DNA of 7,011 bases from Candidatus Faecivivens stercorigallinarum (GCA_018715465.1 DVLN01000015.1:1-7011); one strand, 5' to 3'; shown: positions 1-5,654, counted from the stretch's first letter. The notes: a model not told the origin generated them from the sequence alone. A program made the numbers and translations.

Positions 1-62
1 TATCTTATAATATATAGGCTGTAAAATAATTCGATAGTTACCTGCCGCCCCGGATTTTTACA

Positions 63-74
63 TAAAAGCTTTTA
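63..74. repeat. Perfect 12-bp palindrome upstream of the spoIIA promoter
   Basis: TAAAAGCTTTTA is a perfect palindrome. The octamer TTTTACAT also occurs twice around it, at 56-63 and 70-77, a 14-bp period. It lies between the two Spo0A-box-like sites. It could be an additional operator or simply AT-rich promoter DNA. I recognise no specific regulator. Confidence 0.3.
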
Positions 75-89
75 CATCTGGGACATCGT

Positions 90-123
90 TTCGACAGACT
101 GTGCGGGGCTTGTCCGCTACAAT
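90..123 (+). promoter_or_regulatory. Candidate Spo0A-activated promoter of the spoIIA operon
   Basis: TTCGACA at 90-96 is the exact reverse complement of the Spo0A box TGTCGAA. It overlaps a -35-like TCGACA (91-96, 5 of 6 to TTGACA). The best -10, TACAAT, lies at 118-123, giving a 21-bp spacer. Over-long spacers with Spo0A sites at the -35 are known for the sigma-A promoters of Bacillus spoIIG and spoIIE. I see no sigma-H-like pair (AGGA/GAAT) at a usable position, although sigma-H drives spoIIA in B. subtilis. A weaker box, TTCGATA (one mismatch), lies at 30-36. The predicted start near 130 leaves a leader of about 28 nt. The box is seen directly; its function is inferred. Confidence 0.55.
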
Positions 124-157
124 AAGGGTATCACATTACAGAAAAAGGGGAATTGCC

Positions 158-538
158 ATGAACACGGATGTATTCGGTTCGGTGACAGCAGGCAGCTGCC
201 GGTGCAGCACTTCCTGTCAGGAACAGATTCTAAATGTCAGACTATCAGGTGAAATTGATCAGGCCGGCGCTGCCGTCGTGCGGGAACAGATTGACCGTGC
301 GGCGGAAAGCTGCCTGCCTCAGACCATGATGCTAGACTTTTCAGGGGTCAATTTTATGGACTCAAGCGGAATTGGACTGGTAATGGGGCGGTACCGCCTG
401 ATGCAGACAATGGGCGGGGAGCTGCTGGTGACGGGCGCTTCCCCACGCATCCAGCGGCTGATGCAGATGGGCGGGCTGGATAAGCTTCCGATCTTTGGAA
501 AAAATTCCGGCGGTATGCCGCCCAGACAACAAAGATAA
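158..538 (+). CDS. spoIIAA: Anti-sigma F factor antagonist SpoIIAA (STAS domain)
   Basis: This is the anti-anti-sigma factor of the forespore sigma-F switch. When unphosphorylated it attacks the SpoIIAB-sigma-F complex and releases sigma-F; SpoIIAB inactivates it by phosphorylation. The 126-aa protein is a single STAS domain, roughly residues 22-113. It carries the motif MDSSGIG; Ser69 is the counterpart of phosphorylated Ser58 in B. subtilis. The conserved GRYRLMQTMGGEL and SPRIQRLMQMGGL segments follow. The start chosen is ATG158, preceded by AAAAGGGG (143-150); an upstream in-frame GTG at 101 lacks a comparable site. Two oddities: the N-terminus before the domain holds C14, C16 and C20, and the C-terminus ends in a basic, Gly/Pro-rich tail (from about residue 114) instead of the usual last helix. 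It is the first gene of spoIIA, 18 bp ahead of spoIIAB. Confidence 0.95.
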   Translation: MNTDVFGSVTAGSCRCSTSCQEQILNVRLSGEIDQAGAAVVREQIDRAAESCLPQTMMLDFSGVNFMDSSGIGLVMGRYRLMQTMGGELLVTGASPRIQRLMQMGGLDKLPIFGKNSGGMPPRQQR

Positions 539-556
539 TGAAAGGACGAATCCGAC

Positions 557-1009
557 ATGAAAGCGACCAACACAATGACCCTTACCTTTGACAGTCTGCC
601 GGTCAACGAAGGCTTTGCCCGTTCGGCAGTGGCAGGCTTTTTTGCACAGCTGGACCCGACCGTAGAAGAACTGTGCGATATCCGAACCGCAGTCAGCGAA
701 GCGGTCACCAACAGTATTGTCCATGGATACCGTCAGTCGGCCGGTAAAGTCCGGCTGACCGCGCGAATTTATCAGGGCAGAAAAATCCAGATCATCATAC
801 GGGATACCGGCTGCGGCATCGAAAACATTGAACAGGCAATGGAACCGCTGTATACGACCGACCCGGAAGGAGAACGTTCCGGGCTGGGATTCTCGGTCAT
901 GCAATCCTTTATGGATTCTGTCCGGGTGACTTCTTCTCTTGGAAAGGGTACCACCGTTACGATGCAGCGGGTCCTGTCCCCGCTGGCTGAGGAGAGCATT
1001 CAGGGATGA
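557..1009 (+). CDS. spoIIAB: Anti-sigma F factor / serine kinase SpoIIAB
   Basis: This cytoplasmic protein binds sigma-F and holds it inactive. It also phosphorylates SpoIIAA on serine using ATP. The 150-aa length matches the family (146 aa in B. subtilis). GHKL ATPase motifs are in order: N box EAVTN at 48-52 (Glu48 the likely general base, Asn52 the Mg-binding residue), G1 box DTGCGI at 83-88, an ATP-lid segment at about 92-108 and the G2 box GLGFSVM at 109-115. The start ATG557 has the site AAAGGA at 541-546. Its TGA overlaps the sigF start codon (ATGA, 1006-1009). That indicates translational coupling, which would help keep inhibitor and sigma factor in proportion. Confidence 0.96.
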   Translation: MKATNTMTLTFDSLPVNEGFARSAVAGFFAQLDPTVEELCDIRTAVSEAVTNSIVHGYRQSAGKVRLTARIYQGRKIQIIIRDTGCGIENIEQAMEPLYTTDPEGERSGLGFSVMQSFMDSVRVTSSLGKGTTVTMQRVLSPLAEESIQG

Positions 1010-1719
1010 CCGGGCAGTATTCCGGCAAGGAGGAGACACGGCAGGGAAAGGATAGTTCTGACCGTGAGCAGCGGGACCAGTTTATTCTGGCCAATATGGG
1101 ACTGGTTCATGCGCTGGCCCATCGGCTGAAAGGCCGCGGGATTGAGTATGAGGAGCTGGTCAGTGCAGGCTGTGTCGGACTGCTCAAAGCTGCGGATGGG
1201 TTTGAGCCCGAACGGGGGCTCAAATTTTCGACTTACGCCGTGCCTGTCATCCTCGGAGAAATGAAGCGGCTGTTCCGAGACGGCGGAACTGTTAAGGTCA
1301 GCAGATCTCTTAAAGAACTTTCGCTGCGGGTCTTGCGGGAAAAAGAACGGATGAGCATACAGCTTGGCCGTGAGCCAAGACTGGAAGAACTGGCTGGCAG
1401 TTTACAGATTGATGTTGCCCTCTGCGGCGAGGCATTGTCGGTCAGCCTTCCCGCAATCTCATTGACTGCCGATCACGATGACGACGAGGGCAGCCAGATT
1501 GATCTGCCGGTACAGTCCCCAGAAGAGATGCTGACCGACCGCCTGACTTTACAGCAGCTGTTGGGTGAACTGGACCCCAAAGACCGGCAGCTGATTATCC
1601 TTCGTTATTTTCGGGAGAAGACGCAGGTTGAGACGGCAGCGCTGCTGGGCATGACACAGGTGCAGGTGTCCCGACGGGAAAAAAAGCTGTTGCAGCAGAT
1701 GCGCGAAAAAATGGGTTAG
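1006..1719 (+). CDS. sigF: Sporulation sigma factor F (sigma-F)
   Basis: This is the first compartment-specific sigma factor of sporulation. It directs RNA polymerase to forespore genes after asymmetric division and is released from SpoIIAB by SpoIIAA. The protein has 237 aa, about 18 fewer than in B. subtilis, mostly from a shorter N-terminus. Region 2 spans about 30-96, with the signature segments SAGCVGLLKAADGF, FSTYAVPVILGEMKRLFRD and GTVKVSRSLKEL. Region 3 is about 98-145. Region 4 is about 180-232, with the helix-turn-helix at TQVETAALLGMTQVQVSRREKKLL, very like Bacillus sigma-F. The ATG lies in the ATGA overlap with spoIIAB, with GGAGAG at 991-996 inside the upstream gene. Position in spoIIA confirms sigF rather than sigG. 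The stop TAG lies inside a G-rich TTAGGG-like run, and a terminator follows. Confidence 0.95.
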   Translation: MTGQYSGKEETRQGKDSSDREQRDQFILANMGLVHALAHRLKGRGIEYEELVSAGCVGLLKAADGFEPERGLKFSTYAVPVILGEMKRLFRDGGTVKVSRSLKELSLRVLREKERMSIQLGREPRLEELAGSLQIDVALCGEALSVSLPAISLTADHDDDEGSQIDLPVQSPEEMLTDRLTLQQLLGELDPKDRQLIILRYFREKTQVETAALLGMTQVQVSRREKKLLQQMREKMG

Positions 1720-1737
1720 GGTTAGGGCTGCTCCGGG
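1713..1737 (+). other. Four-G-tract motif (possible G-quadruplex) over the sigF stop codon
   Basis: GGG tracts at 1713, 1719, 1725 and 1735 are separated by loops of 3, 3 and 7 nt, which fits the G3-N(1-7) quadruplex rule. The first three form GGGTTAGGGTTAGGG, a telomere-like repeat. The motif covers the TAG stop codon and shares bases with the 5' arm of the terminator, so the two structures could not form together. The pattern is seen; folding is not shown. Confidence 0.35.
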
Positions 1738-1770
1738 ATTTTGGATAAAACCGGAGCAGCTTTTTCTTTT
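1727..1770 (+). terminator. Rho-independent terminator of the spoIIA operon
   Basis: GCTGCTCCGG (1727-1736) and CCGGAGCAGC (1751-1760) form a perfect 10-bp GC-rich stem with a 14-nt loop. The T-rich tract TTTTTCTTTT (1761-1770) follows. It starts 7 nt after the sigF stop, so it should end the spoIIA transcript. Confidence 0.92.
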
Positions 1771-1780
1771 GTTTTGGAAC

Positions 1781-1817
1781 GAAAAATCCGCAGAATGTCC
1801 CTAGGACATTCTGCGGA
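1781..1817 (-). terminator. Rho-independent terminator of the rubrerythrin gene
   Basis: TCCGCAGAATGTCC (1787-1800) pairs perfectly over 14 bp with 1804-1817 around a 3-nt loop. Read on the - strand, the stem is followed by ATTTTTC. It lies 15 bp beyond the rubrerythrin stop codon. With the spoIIA terminator it makes a back-to-back convergent pair. Confidence 0.9.
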
Positions 1818-1832
1818 ATGCAAAACAATCAA

Positions 1833-2381
1833 TTATTTGTTGCCGAAGTATCTTTCCAGCAGGCCGGCAAATGCTTTGCCATGGCGAGCTTCGTCGCGTG
1901 CCATTTCATGTACGGTATCATGGATTGCGTCGAGGTTGAGCGCTTTTGCACGTTTTGCAAGATCAGTCTTGCCGGCAGTTGCGCCATTCTCAGCTTCAAC
2001 ACGCATCTCAAGGTTCTTCTTGGTGGAGTCGGTTACGACTTCGCCCAGCAGCTCAGCAAATTTTGCAGCATGTTCTGCTTCTTCGTAAGCAGCTTTCTCC
2101 CAGTACAGGCCGATTTCAGGATAGCCTTCGCGATGTGCAACGCGTGCCATTGCCAGGTACATACCGACCTCGCTGCACTCGCCATTGAAGTTAGCGCGCA
2201 GATCGTCAATGATGTCCTGCGGAACACCCTGTGCTACGCCGACAACATGCTCAGAAGCCCAGGTCATCTTTTCGGTCTGCTCAACAAATTTAGAAGCGGG
2301 AGCGCCGCAGACGGGACATTTTTCAGGGGCGGTTTCGCCTTCATGAACATAACCACAGACGCTGCAAACAAATTTTTTCAT
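1833..2381 (-). CDS. rbr: Reverse rubrerythrin (N-terminal rubredoxin domain)
   Basis: This is a cytoplasmic non-haem iron protein that reduces hydrogen peroxide, and in reverse-type enzymes oxygen, to water. Electrons reach it from NAD(P)H through rubredoxin reductase. The 182-aa protein has the rubredoxin-like FeS4 module first: CSVCG and CPVCG place ligands at Cys6, Cys9, Cys22 and Cys25. The ferritin-like four-helix domain follows (about 45-180). Its di-iron ligands include Glu68 or Glu71 (GECSEVGMY), the E-x-x-H motif at Glu101-His104 and a second E-x-x-H at Glu164-His167. Classical rubrerythrins have the opposite domain order; this order is that of the oxygen-inducible clostridial proteins, which are PerR-controlled in C. 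acetobutylicum. Start ATG2381 has AAAGGA at 2392-2397. The gene appears monocistronic, with its own consensus promoter and terminator. Confidence 0.95.
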   Translation of the reverse strand: MKKFVCSVCGYVHEGETAPEKCPVCGAPASKFVEQTEKMTWASEHVVGVAQGVPQDIIDDLRANFNGECSEVGMYLAMARVAHREGYPEIGLYWEKAAYEEAEHAAKFAELLGEVVTDSTKKNLEMRVEAENGATAGKTDLAKRAKALNLDAIHDTVHEMARDEARHGKAFAGLLERYFGNK

Positions 2382-2458
2382 ATTCGGTACATCCTTTCTG
2401 TTACTTAAAGCCTTATGGCTGTTTGACTGATTGAGTTCAGCAGGTTTGCTGTGATTAC

Positions 2459-2487
2459 ATTATAAACGATGTTTTTTGTTTTGTCAA
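2459..2487 (-). promoter_or_regulatory. Consensus sigma-A promoter of the rubrerythrin gene
   Basis: On the - strand, TTGACA (2487-2482) and TATAAT (2464-2459) are both perfect and exactly 17 bp apart. The predicted start near 2452 gives a leader of about 70 nt. The strength fits an abundant oxidative-defence protein, and such a promoter would need repression under strict anaerobiosis. AT-rich palindromes lie immediately upstream. Confidence 0.85.
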
Positions 2488-2490
2488 GAG

Positions 2491-2511
2491 ATTTTAGAAA
2501 AATTCTAAAAT
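2491..2511. promoter_or_regulatory. 9-3-9 inverted repeat next to the rubrerythrin -35 (candidate operator)
   Basis: ATTTTAGAA (2491-2499) and TTCTAAAAT (2503-2511) are perfect inverted copies separated by AAA. The repeat begins 3 bp upstream of the -35. Size, AT content and symmetry resemble a binding site for a dimeric regulator. PerR is the obvious candidate from known clostridial rubrerythrin control, but this does not match the TTATAAT-N-ATTATAA PerR box closely. It could instead act as an UP element. Confidence 0.45.
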
Positions 2512-2530
2512 ATTTTTTTATAAAAATATT
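2509..2530. repeat. 9-4-9 AT-only inverted repeat
   Basis: AATATTTTT (2509-2517) and AAAAATATT (2522-2530) are perfect inverted copies. The repeat abuts the 9-3-9 palindrome and sits at roughly -70 to -80 of the rubrerythrin promoter. Together they make a 40-bp AT-rich block that could be an UP element or a tandem operator. Confidence 0.4.
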
Positions 2531-2543
2531 CTGATCTGCCTGT

Positions 2544-2572
2544 TTGCAAAATGCACTTTCATCTGTTATAAT
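2544..2572 (+). promoter_or_regulatory. Candidate sigma-A promoter toward the ECF sigma gene
   Basis: TATAAT (2567-2572) is preceded by TG one base upstream, an extended -10. TTGCAA (2544-2549, 4 of 6 to consensus) lies 17 bp away. Transcription would begin near 2579, giving a leader of about 244 nt before the sigma gene. An additional ECF-type autoregulated promoter closer to the gene is possible; I could not identify one. Confidence 0.55.
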
Positions 2573-2736
2573 AAGTGTCAGTTATTGGTAAAACATTTTC
2601 CGCTCTGTTTCGGATATCGAACAGACTGTTTTGCCTGGTCATACTGTCTTTGAAAAATTTCAGCTTTGATAAAATTTTTTTCAAACGATGCAACAGATGA
2701 GGCAAATTGAGGCACTATATAAACGAGAGAGATAAA

Positions 2737-2770
2737 CTGTACGTATAATACAGAAAAATTATACGTACAG
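2737..2770 (+). repeat. Perfect 13-bp inverted repeat in the ECF operon leader
   Basis: CTGTACGTATAAT (2737-2749) is perfectly inverted at 2758-2770 around the loop ACAGAAAA. ATATAAAC (2717-2724) and GTTTATAT (2774-2781) are a further matched pair flanking it. It ends about 50 nt before the sigma gene start. No T-tract follows, so it is not a simple terminator. It could be an operator, especially as it contains TATAAT in the left arm, or an RNA stem. Confidence 0.5.
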
Positions 2771-2822
2771 ATGGTTTATATCGCTTCGGCTTCATCTGAG
2801 ACCCGGAAAGCGAGGTGAGGAT

Positions 2823-3338
2823 GTGCCGGTTCATCGCGATTTGGTGGCAGCAGCAAAAAAAGGCGACAAACAGGCTTTTGGCCAGCTGTATGCCGAAATC
2901 TATACCGATCTTTACAAGTTTGCGTATTATATTTTAAAGGATGAAGAGGACGCCAAGGACGCTGTAAGCGATGCAGTTATGGATGCTTATGCCGGCATAT
3001 CCGGGCTTCGGTCGGAAGATGCCTTTAAATCTTGGATGTTCCAGATTTTGTCGGTAAAATGTAAACGCAAGCTGAAGGAATACGCTGTCCGGGGACATTA
3101 TACCCCTTTGGATGAGATCACCGACCTGCAGATCGAGGGCCGTGAGGAAACAGTCGAGCTTAAAAGCGCGTTTGATACCCTTTCTGATGAGGAAAGAATG
3201 ATCATTTCGATGAATGTTTTTGGCGGTTACGACAGCAGTGAGATCAGCAGTATTCTGAAAATTAATCGCAATACCGTTCGTTCCAAACAGTCGAGAGCAC
3301 TTTCCAAGCTGAAGACTTTGCTTGGCGGCGGGAAATAA
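2823..3338 (+). CDS. ECF-type RNA polymerase sigma factor (sigma-70 family)
   Basis: This is a small alternative sigma factor expected to redirect RNA polymerase to a limited regulon in response to an envelope or external signal. At 171 aa it has the two-domain ECF layout. Region 2 is about residues 17-82 (AFGQLYAEIYTDLYKFAYYI, then DAKDAVSDAVMDAY, then FKSWMFQI). Region 4 is about 113-167, with a helix-turn-helix around YDSSEISSILKINRNTVRSKQSRALSKL. There is no region 3, as usual for ECF proteins. The start is GTG2823, with the purine-rich site GAGGTGAGG at 2812-2820; the ATG two bases earlier is in another frame. It ends in tandem stops TAA-TGA-TAA. The next gene begins 37 bp later and is probably co-transcribed, suggesting it is the cognate regulator. 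The exact ECF group was not determined. Confidence 0.88.
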   Translation: MPVHRDLVAAAKKGDKQAFGQLYAEIYTDLYKFAYYILKDEEDAKDAVSDAVMDAYAGISGLRSEDAFKSWMFQILSVKCKRKLKEYAVRGHYTPLDEITDLQIEGREETVELKSAFDTLSDEERMIISMNVFGGYDSSEISSILKINRNTVRSKQSRALSKLKTLLGGGK

Positions 3339-3352
3339 TGATAATCATTTAT
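3334..3352 (+). promoter_or_regulatory. Fur-box-like sequence at the ECF stop codon
   Basis: The stretch matches 15 of 19 positions of the classical Fur box, including the unbroken 15-mer ATAATGATAATCATT. Its core AATGATAATCATT is a perfect 6-1-6 palindrome. It coincides with the tandem stops of the sigma gene and lies upstream of the propeller gene's ribosome binding site. The resemblance is seen. Function is doubtful because the outer right half-site diverges and no promoter is evident. Confidence 0.25.
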
Positions 3353-3360
3353 TACGCAGA

Positions 3361-3368
3361 AAGGAGGG
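3361..3368 (+). promoter_or_regulatory. Ribosome binding site fixing the propeller gene start
   Basis: AAGGAGGG is a near-perfect anti-16S match 7 nt before GTG3376. It settles that start over the upstream in-frame TTG at 3322, which overlaps the sigma gene. Confidence 0.9.
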
Positions 3369-3375
3369 TACCCCT

Positions 3376-5589
3376 GTGAAACAGGCAAAAAAACAGCCGG
3401 AATTAACTGAACAGCAACAGGAGTTTATCCGCCTTTTGCGTGAAAAAGCAGAGGATACCCCTGTTCCAATGGCGCTGCAGCCTGAAATGATTTTGCAGCG
3501 TCTTCCCGATACGCCACCTGCAAAAGCAGGTATTCGTTTCAGATTGCGTATTCCGAGCTGGAAGACGATGTCCGGCATGGCGGTTGCGCTGGGTGCCTGT
3601 GTTGCGATTTTGCTGACAGGCCGGCAGCCGGTGGAACAGTATTTGAACAGCGATCTTCCAGTCGCTTCTGAACCGTCTGGAGGCGGTTCCAACCTGGAGA
3701 CATCTGAGCCGTCTTTGCCGGAAACGCAGCCGGACCAGTCGGAAGAACCATCATCCCAGCCGGATGAAGGGGATTTTGTGTCCACACCCGACAGCCAGCC
3801 GTCAGCTGAAGAAACCCAGACGGCTGGGAACGATGGTGCTGTTCAGCAGAACGGCAGCCTGTCTTCTTCTCCTGCTGATTCTTCCGGGACCACAGATCAG
3901 ACGGATTCTGAGGGCGTATCTGAGCCGGAAGGTGAAACAGTGGAGGATACCGCAGATACACAAACTGGGCAGTCGGATGGCAGCAGTTCTCAGCTTCTGC
4001 CCAACGGCGCGCTGGAGGAGGATAAAACAGCTTCGGTCGATCCGAACCAGACGACGACTCTTCCGAGCGGGAACGGCGAAGATTATGCTTCTGTTTATAG
4101 CGCGTTGCAGCAGGCGGCTACCCCGGAAAATGCCACACAGCAGTATACAACGGCTGTTTTGTCGGCAGGTATCAGTTCAGACGGTTTGCAGTCGACTGAT
4201 GAAAAGACGATTGTTGCAACCGATGGCAGCTGTTTTTATGTCAGTTCCCTCAATTCCCGCAGTGTTTCCGTGTTGGAAGGCAGTGCAACGGGAAAGGAAT
4301 TGACAAAGATATATGTTGAGTTTGAAACCCCGTCCTTTAGCGGTATGAGTGTTTCGTCTTATGCGATTACCGACTGTTTCTATTCCAATGGCAGCCTGTT
4401 TGTCGTCGGGACGGTCTCCTATTCGGGAGAAAACGGCAAAAAGACCATTTCGGCAGTCAGCTGCTATGATGTGTCCACCCCCGATAGTCCCAAACTGACT
4501 GCTGCTTCGGCACAGGATGGGACGATGGTTGGCGCGGTGATGACGGGAGGGTACCTGTCTGTATTCAGCCGGTATTATCCCGATACGACGGTACAGCAGA
4601 ACAATCCCGCTGGTTATATCCCGCTGTTTTATGCGAATGGCAAGGCGTCGATGCCGTCGGCTGACAGTATCAGTATTTCGGCAGCTTCGTCTGACAGCTA
4701 TATTGTAGCGGCTTCCTATTCCTCCAAAAACCCGCAGGAGATGGTGGATTTTAAAATCCTTCAGGGTGGCGGAAAGAGCTTCTTTGTCGGTCAGTCGGGC
4801 CTTTACCTGTTCCATGAAGACAGCCGCAACATGGAGACACTGGTTTCAGCCATTACCTTTGCTACTGGCCATTTTACAATCACGCCGGAAGTAAAGATTG
4901 GTGGTATTCTGAGCAATCTGACACCTCCCAATGAGTATGGCAGTGCACTGCGCATTCTCACATCCAGCTATGGCAGCAGCAACGACACCCATTTGTATAT
5001 CTTTGATCGTTCGCTCAAGTTGCTGGGAAGTGCCGAAAATCTTTTGAAGGATTCCATACTCCGTTCGGTGCGTTTTGACGGAAATATCCTTTATTACACC
5101 CTTTACGGGTATGACGGACAGGTATATGAACTGGATCTTTCCAATCCGTCTCAGCTGTCCGAGGCGACAGTGGCTTCGGATGAAGAGGAAGCCCTTTTCT
5201 CGGTACACGGTGAAGGTAACTATATTATTCGTCTGACGGGACAGAAGGGTCATACCCAGCTGACACTGACGCTTGGGCTTCTTGGGGTTGAGATTGACAG
5301 GGTTTCGATTCCGGTTGCTGGCGGATACAATGAAAGCGATATCTCGCTGGAATATCTTGGGAATGGTTTGGTCTTCCTGGTCTATCAGCAGGGCGGTGTG
5401 GATGTCTGTCAGCTTTATCAGAGTGGTAAGGATGGACTTAAGCAGCTCATTTCGGTTGAGAATCCTGTAAATGAAAACGCGCGGGGCTATCTCCAGGATG
5501 GAAAGTTTTTCCTCATAACTTCTCAGCAGACGCGGGTCTTTGATCTGGCGACCGGAGAAGAGACAGGACAGATTGACCAGACTCCTTGA
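3376..5589 (+). CDS. Membrane-anchored beta-propeller protein, probable anti-sigma factor/sensor
   Basis: The 737-aa protein has four parts. Residues 1-64 are charged and presumably cytoplasmic (a segment like EFIRLLREKAEDTPVPMALQPEMILQRL). A membrane helix lies at about 65-82, preceded by basic RFRLRIPSWK, which predicts N-in topology. A low-complexity Ser/Glu/Pro/Gln/Gly stalk covers about 90-235. The remainder (about 236-737) is beta-rich with repeated short strands (GSLFVVGTVSY, GGYLSVFSRYYP, SGLYLFHED, GNILYYTLYGYDGQVYELDLSNP). It resembles the secreted C-terminal beta-propeller family distantly related to WD-40 (Pfam Beta_propel). Adjacency to an ECF sigma gene and the short cytoplasmic head suggest that residues 1-64 bind the sigma factor while the propeller senses an extracellular ligand. 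No zinc anti-sigma motif (HxxxCxxC) is present. The propeller assignment is fairly sure; the anti-sigma role is inference. An insertion sequence begins 19 bp after the stop. Confidence 0.8.
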   Translation: MKQAKKQPELTEQQQEFIRLLREKAEDTPVPMALQPEMILQRLPDTPPAKAGIRFRLRIPSWKTMSGMAVALGACVAILLTGRQPVEQYLNSDLPVASEPSGGGSNLETSEPSLPETQPDQSEEPSSQPDEGDFVSTPDSQPSAEETQTAGNDGAVQQNGSLSSSPADSSGTTDQTDSEGVSEPEGETVEDTADTQTGQSDGSSSQLLPNGALEEDKTASVDPNQTTTLPSGNGEDYASVYSALQQAATPENATQQYTTAVLSAGISSDGLQSTDEKTIVATDGSCFYVSSLNSRSVSVLEGSATGKELTKIYVEFETPSFSGMSVSSYAITDCFYSNGSLFVVGTVSYSGENGKKTISAVSCYDVSTPDSPKLTAASAQDGTMVGAVMTGGYLSVFSRYYPDTTVQQNNPAGYIPLFYANGKASMPSADSISISAASSDSYIVAASYSSKNPQEMVDFKILQGGGKSFFVGQSGLYLFHEDSRNMETLVSAITFATGHFTITPEVKIGGILSNLTPPNEYGSALRILTSSYGSSNDTHLYIFDRSLKLLGSAENLLKDSILRSVRFDGNILYYTLYGYDGQVYELDLSNPSQLSEATVASDEEEALFSVHGEGNYIIRLTGQKGHTQLTLTLGLLGVEIDRVSIPVAGGYNESDISLEYLGNGLVFLVYQQGGVDVCQLYQSGKDGLKQLISVENPVNENARGYLQDGKFFLITSQQTRVFDLATGEETGQIDQTP

Positions 5590-5608
5590 GGGCTGGAAAT
5601 ATCAATAA

Positions 5609-5631
5609 GGCTCTTTGTCAATAGTTGGGGT
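5609..5631 (+). repeat. Left terminal inverted repeat of the insertion sequence
   Basis: It begins GGCTCTTTGTCAATAG and ends AGTTGGGGT. It matches the right end in reverse complement at 18 of 23 positions. It marks the outer boundary next to the propeller gene. Confidence 0.9.
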
Positions 5632-5654
5632 AAAACCCGAAATGGAATAGATAG

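Larger units (their letters stand above)
2382..2822. other. 441-bp divergent intergenic region, no protein gene seen
   Basis: The left part holds the rubrerythrin promoter and palindromes. The middle holds a candidate + strand promoter (2544-2572). The right part (about 2580-2822) would be a long leader for the ECF sigma gene and contains several inverted repeats: a bulged hairpin at about 2604-2625, an AT-rich one at 2649-2685 (TTTGAAAAA/TTTTTCAAA) and a perfect 13-bp one at 2737-2770. None is followed by a clear T-tract. I recognise no tRNA, riboswitch class or convincing small protein here. Confidence 0.6.

Noticed and set aside
6..11. TATAAT at the left edge as a spoIIA promoter
   Set aside because: Its -35 would lie outside the window and it is about 150 bp from spoIIAA; the Spo0A-box promoter is better placed.
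362..1039. Open frame of 225 codons on the - strand across spoIIAA/spoIIAB
   Set aside because: It is antisense to two clearly recognised genes, has no recognisable domain, and is explained by their codon composition.
1713..1727. TTAGGG repeats as a telomere or linear-replicon end
   Set aside because: There are only two and a half units, internal to a bacterial operon end; chance or a local quadruplex is more likely.
1818..2408. Open frame of 196 codons on the + strand over the rubrerythrin gene
   Set aside because: It is antisense to a conserved gene with complete metal ligands and begins within the terminator region; the Cys/Phe-rich product resembles no family.
2688..2735. 15-codon leader peptide (MQQMRQIEALYKRER) ending just before the 13-bp inverted repeat
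   Set aside because: The position is attractive for attenuation, but there is no Shine-Dalgarno site, no run of regulatory codons and no T-tract after the hairpin.
3322..3378. TTG start for the propeller gene, 18 codons upstream
   Set aside because: It overlaps the sigma gene and lacks a ribosome binding site; GTG3376 follows AAGGAGGG at ideal spacing.
3649..4080. Ser/Glu/Pro-rich stalk as a repeat array or phase-variable tract
   Set aside because: The composition is biased, but no regular nucleotide repeat unit is visible that could slip.
4177..4815. Open frame of 212 codons on the - strand inside the propeller gene
   Set aside because: It is Arg/His-rich shadow coding opposite a well-supported gene, with no recognisable domain.
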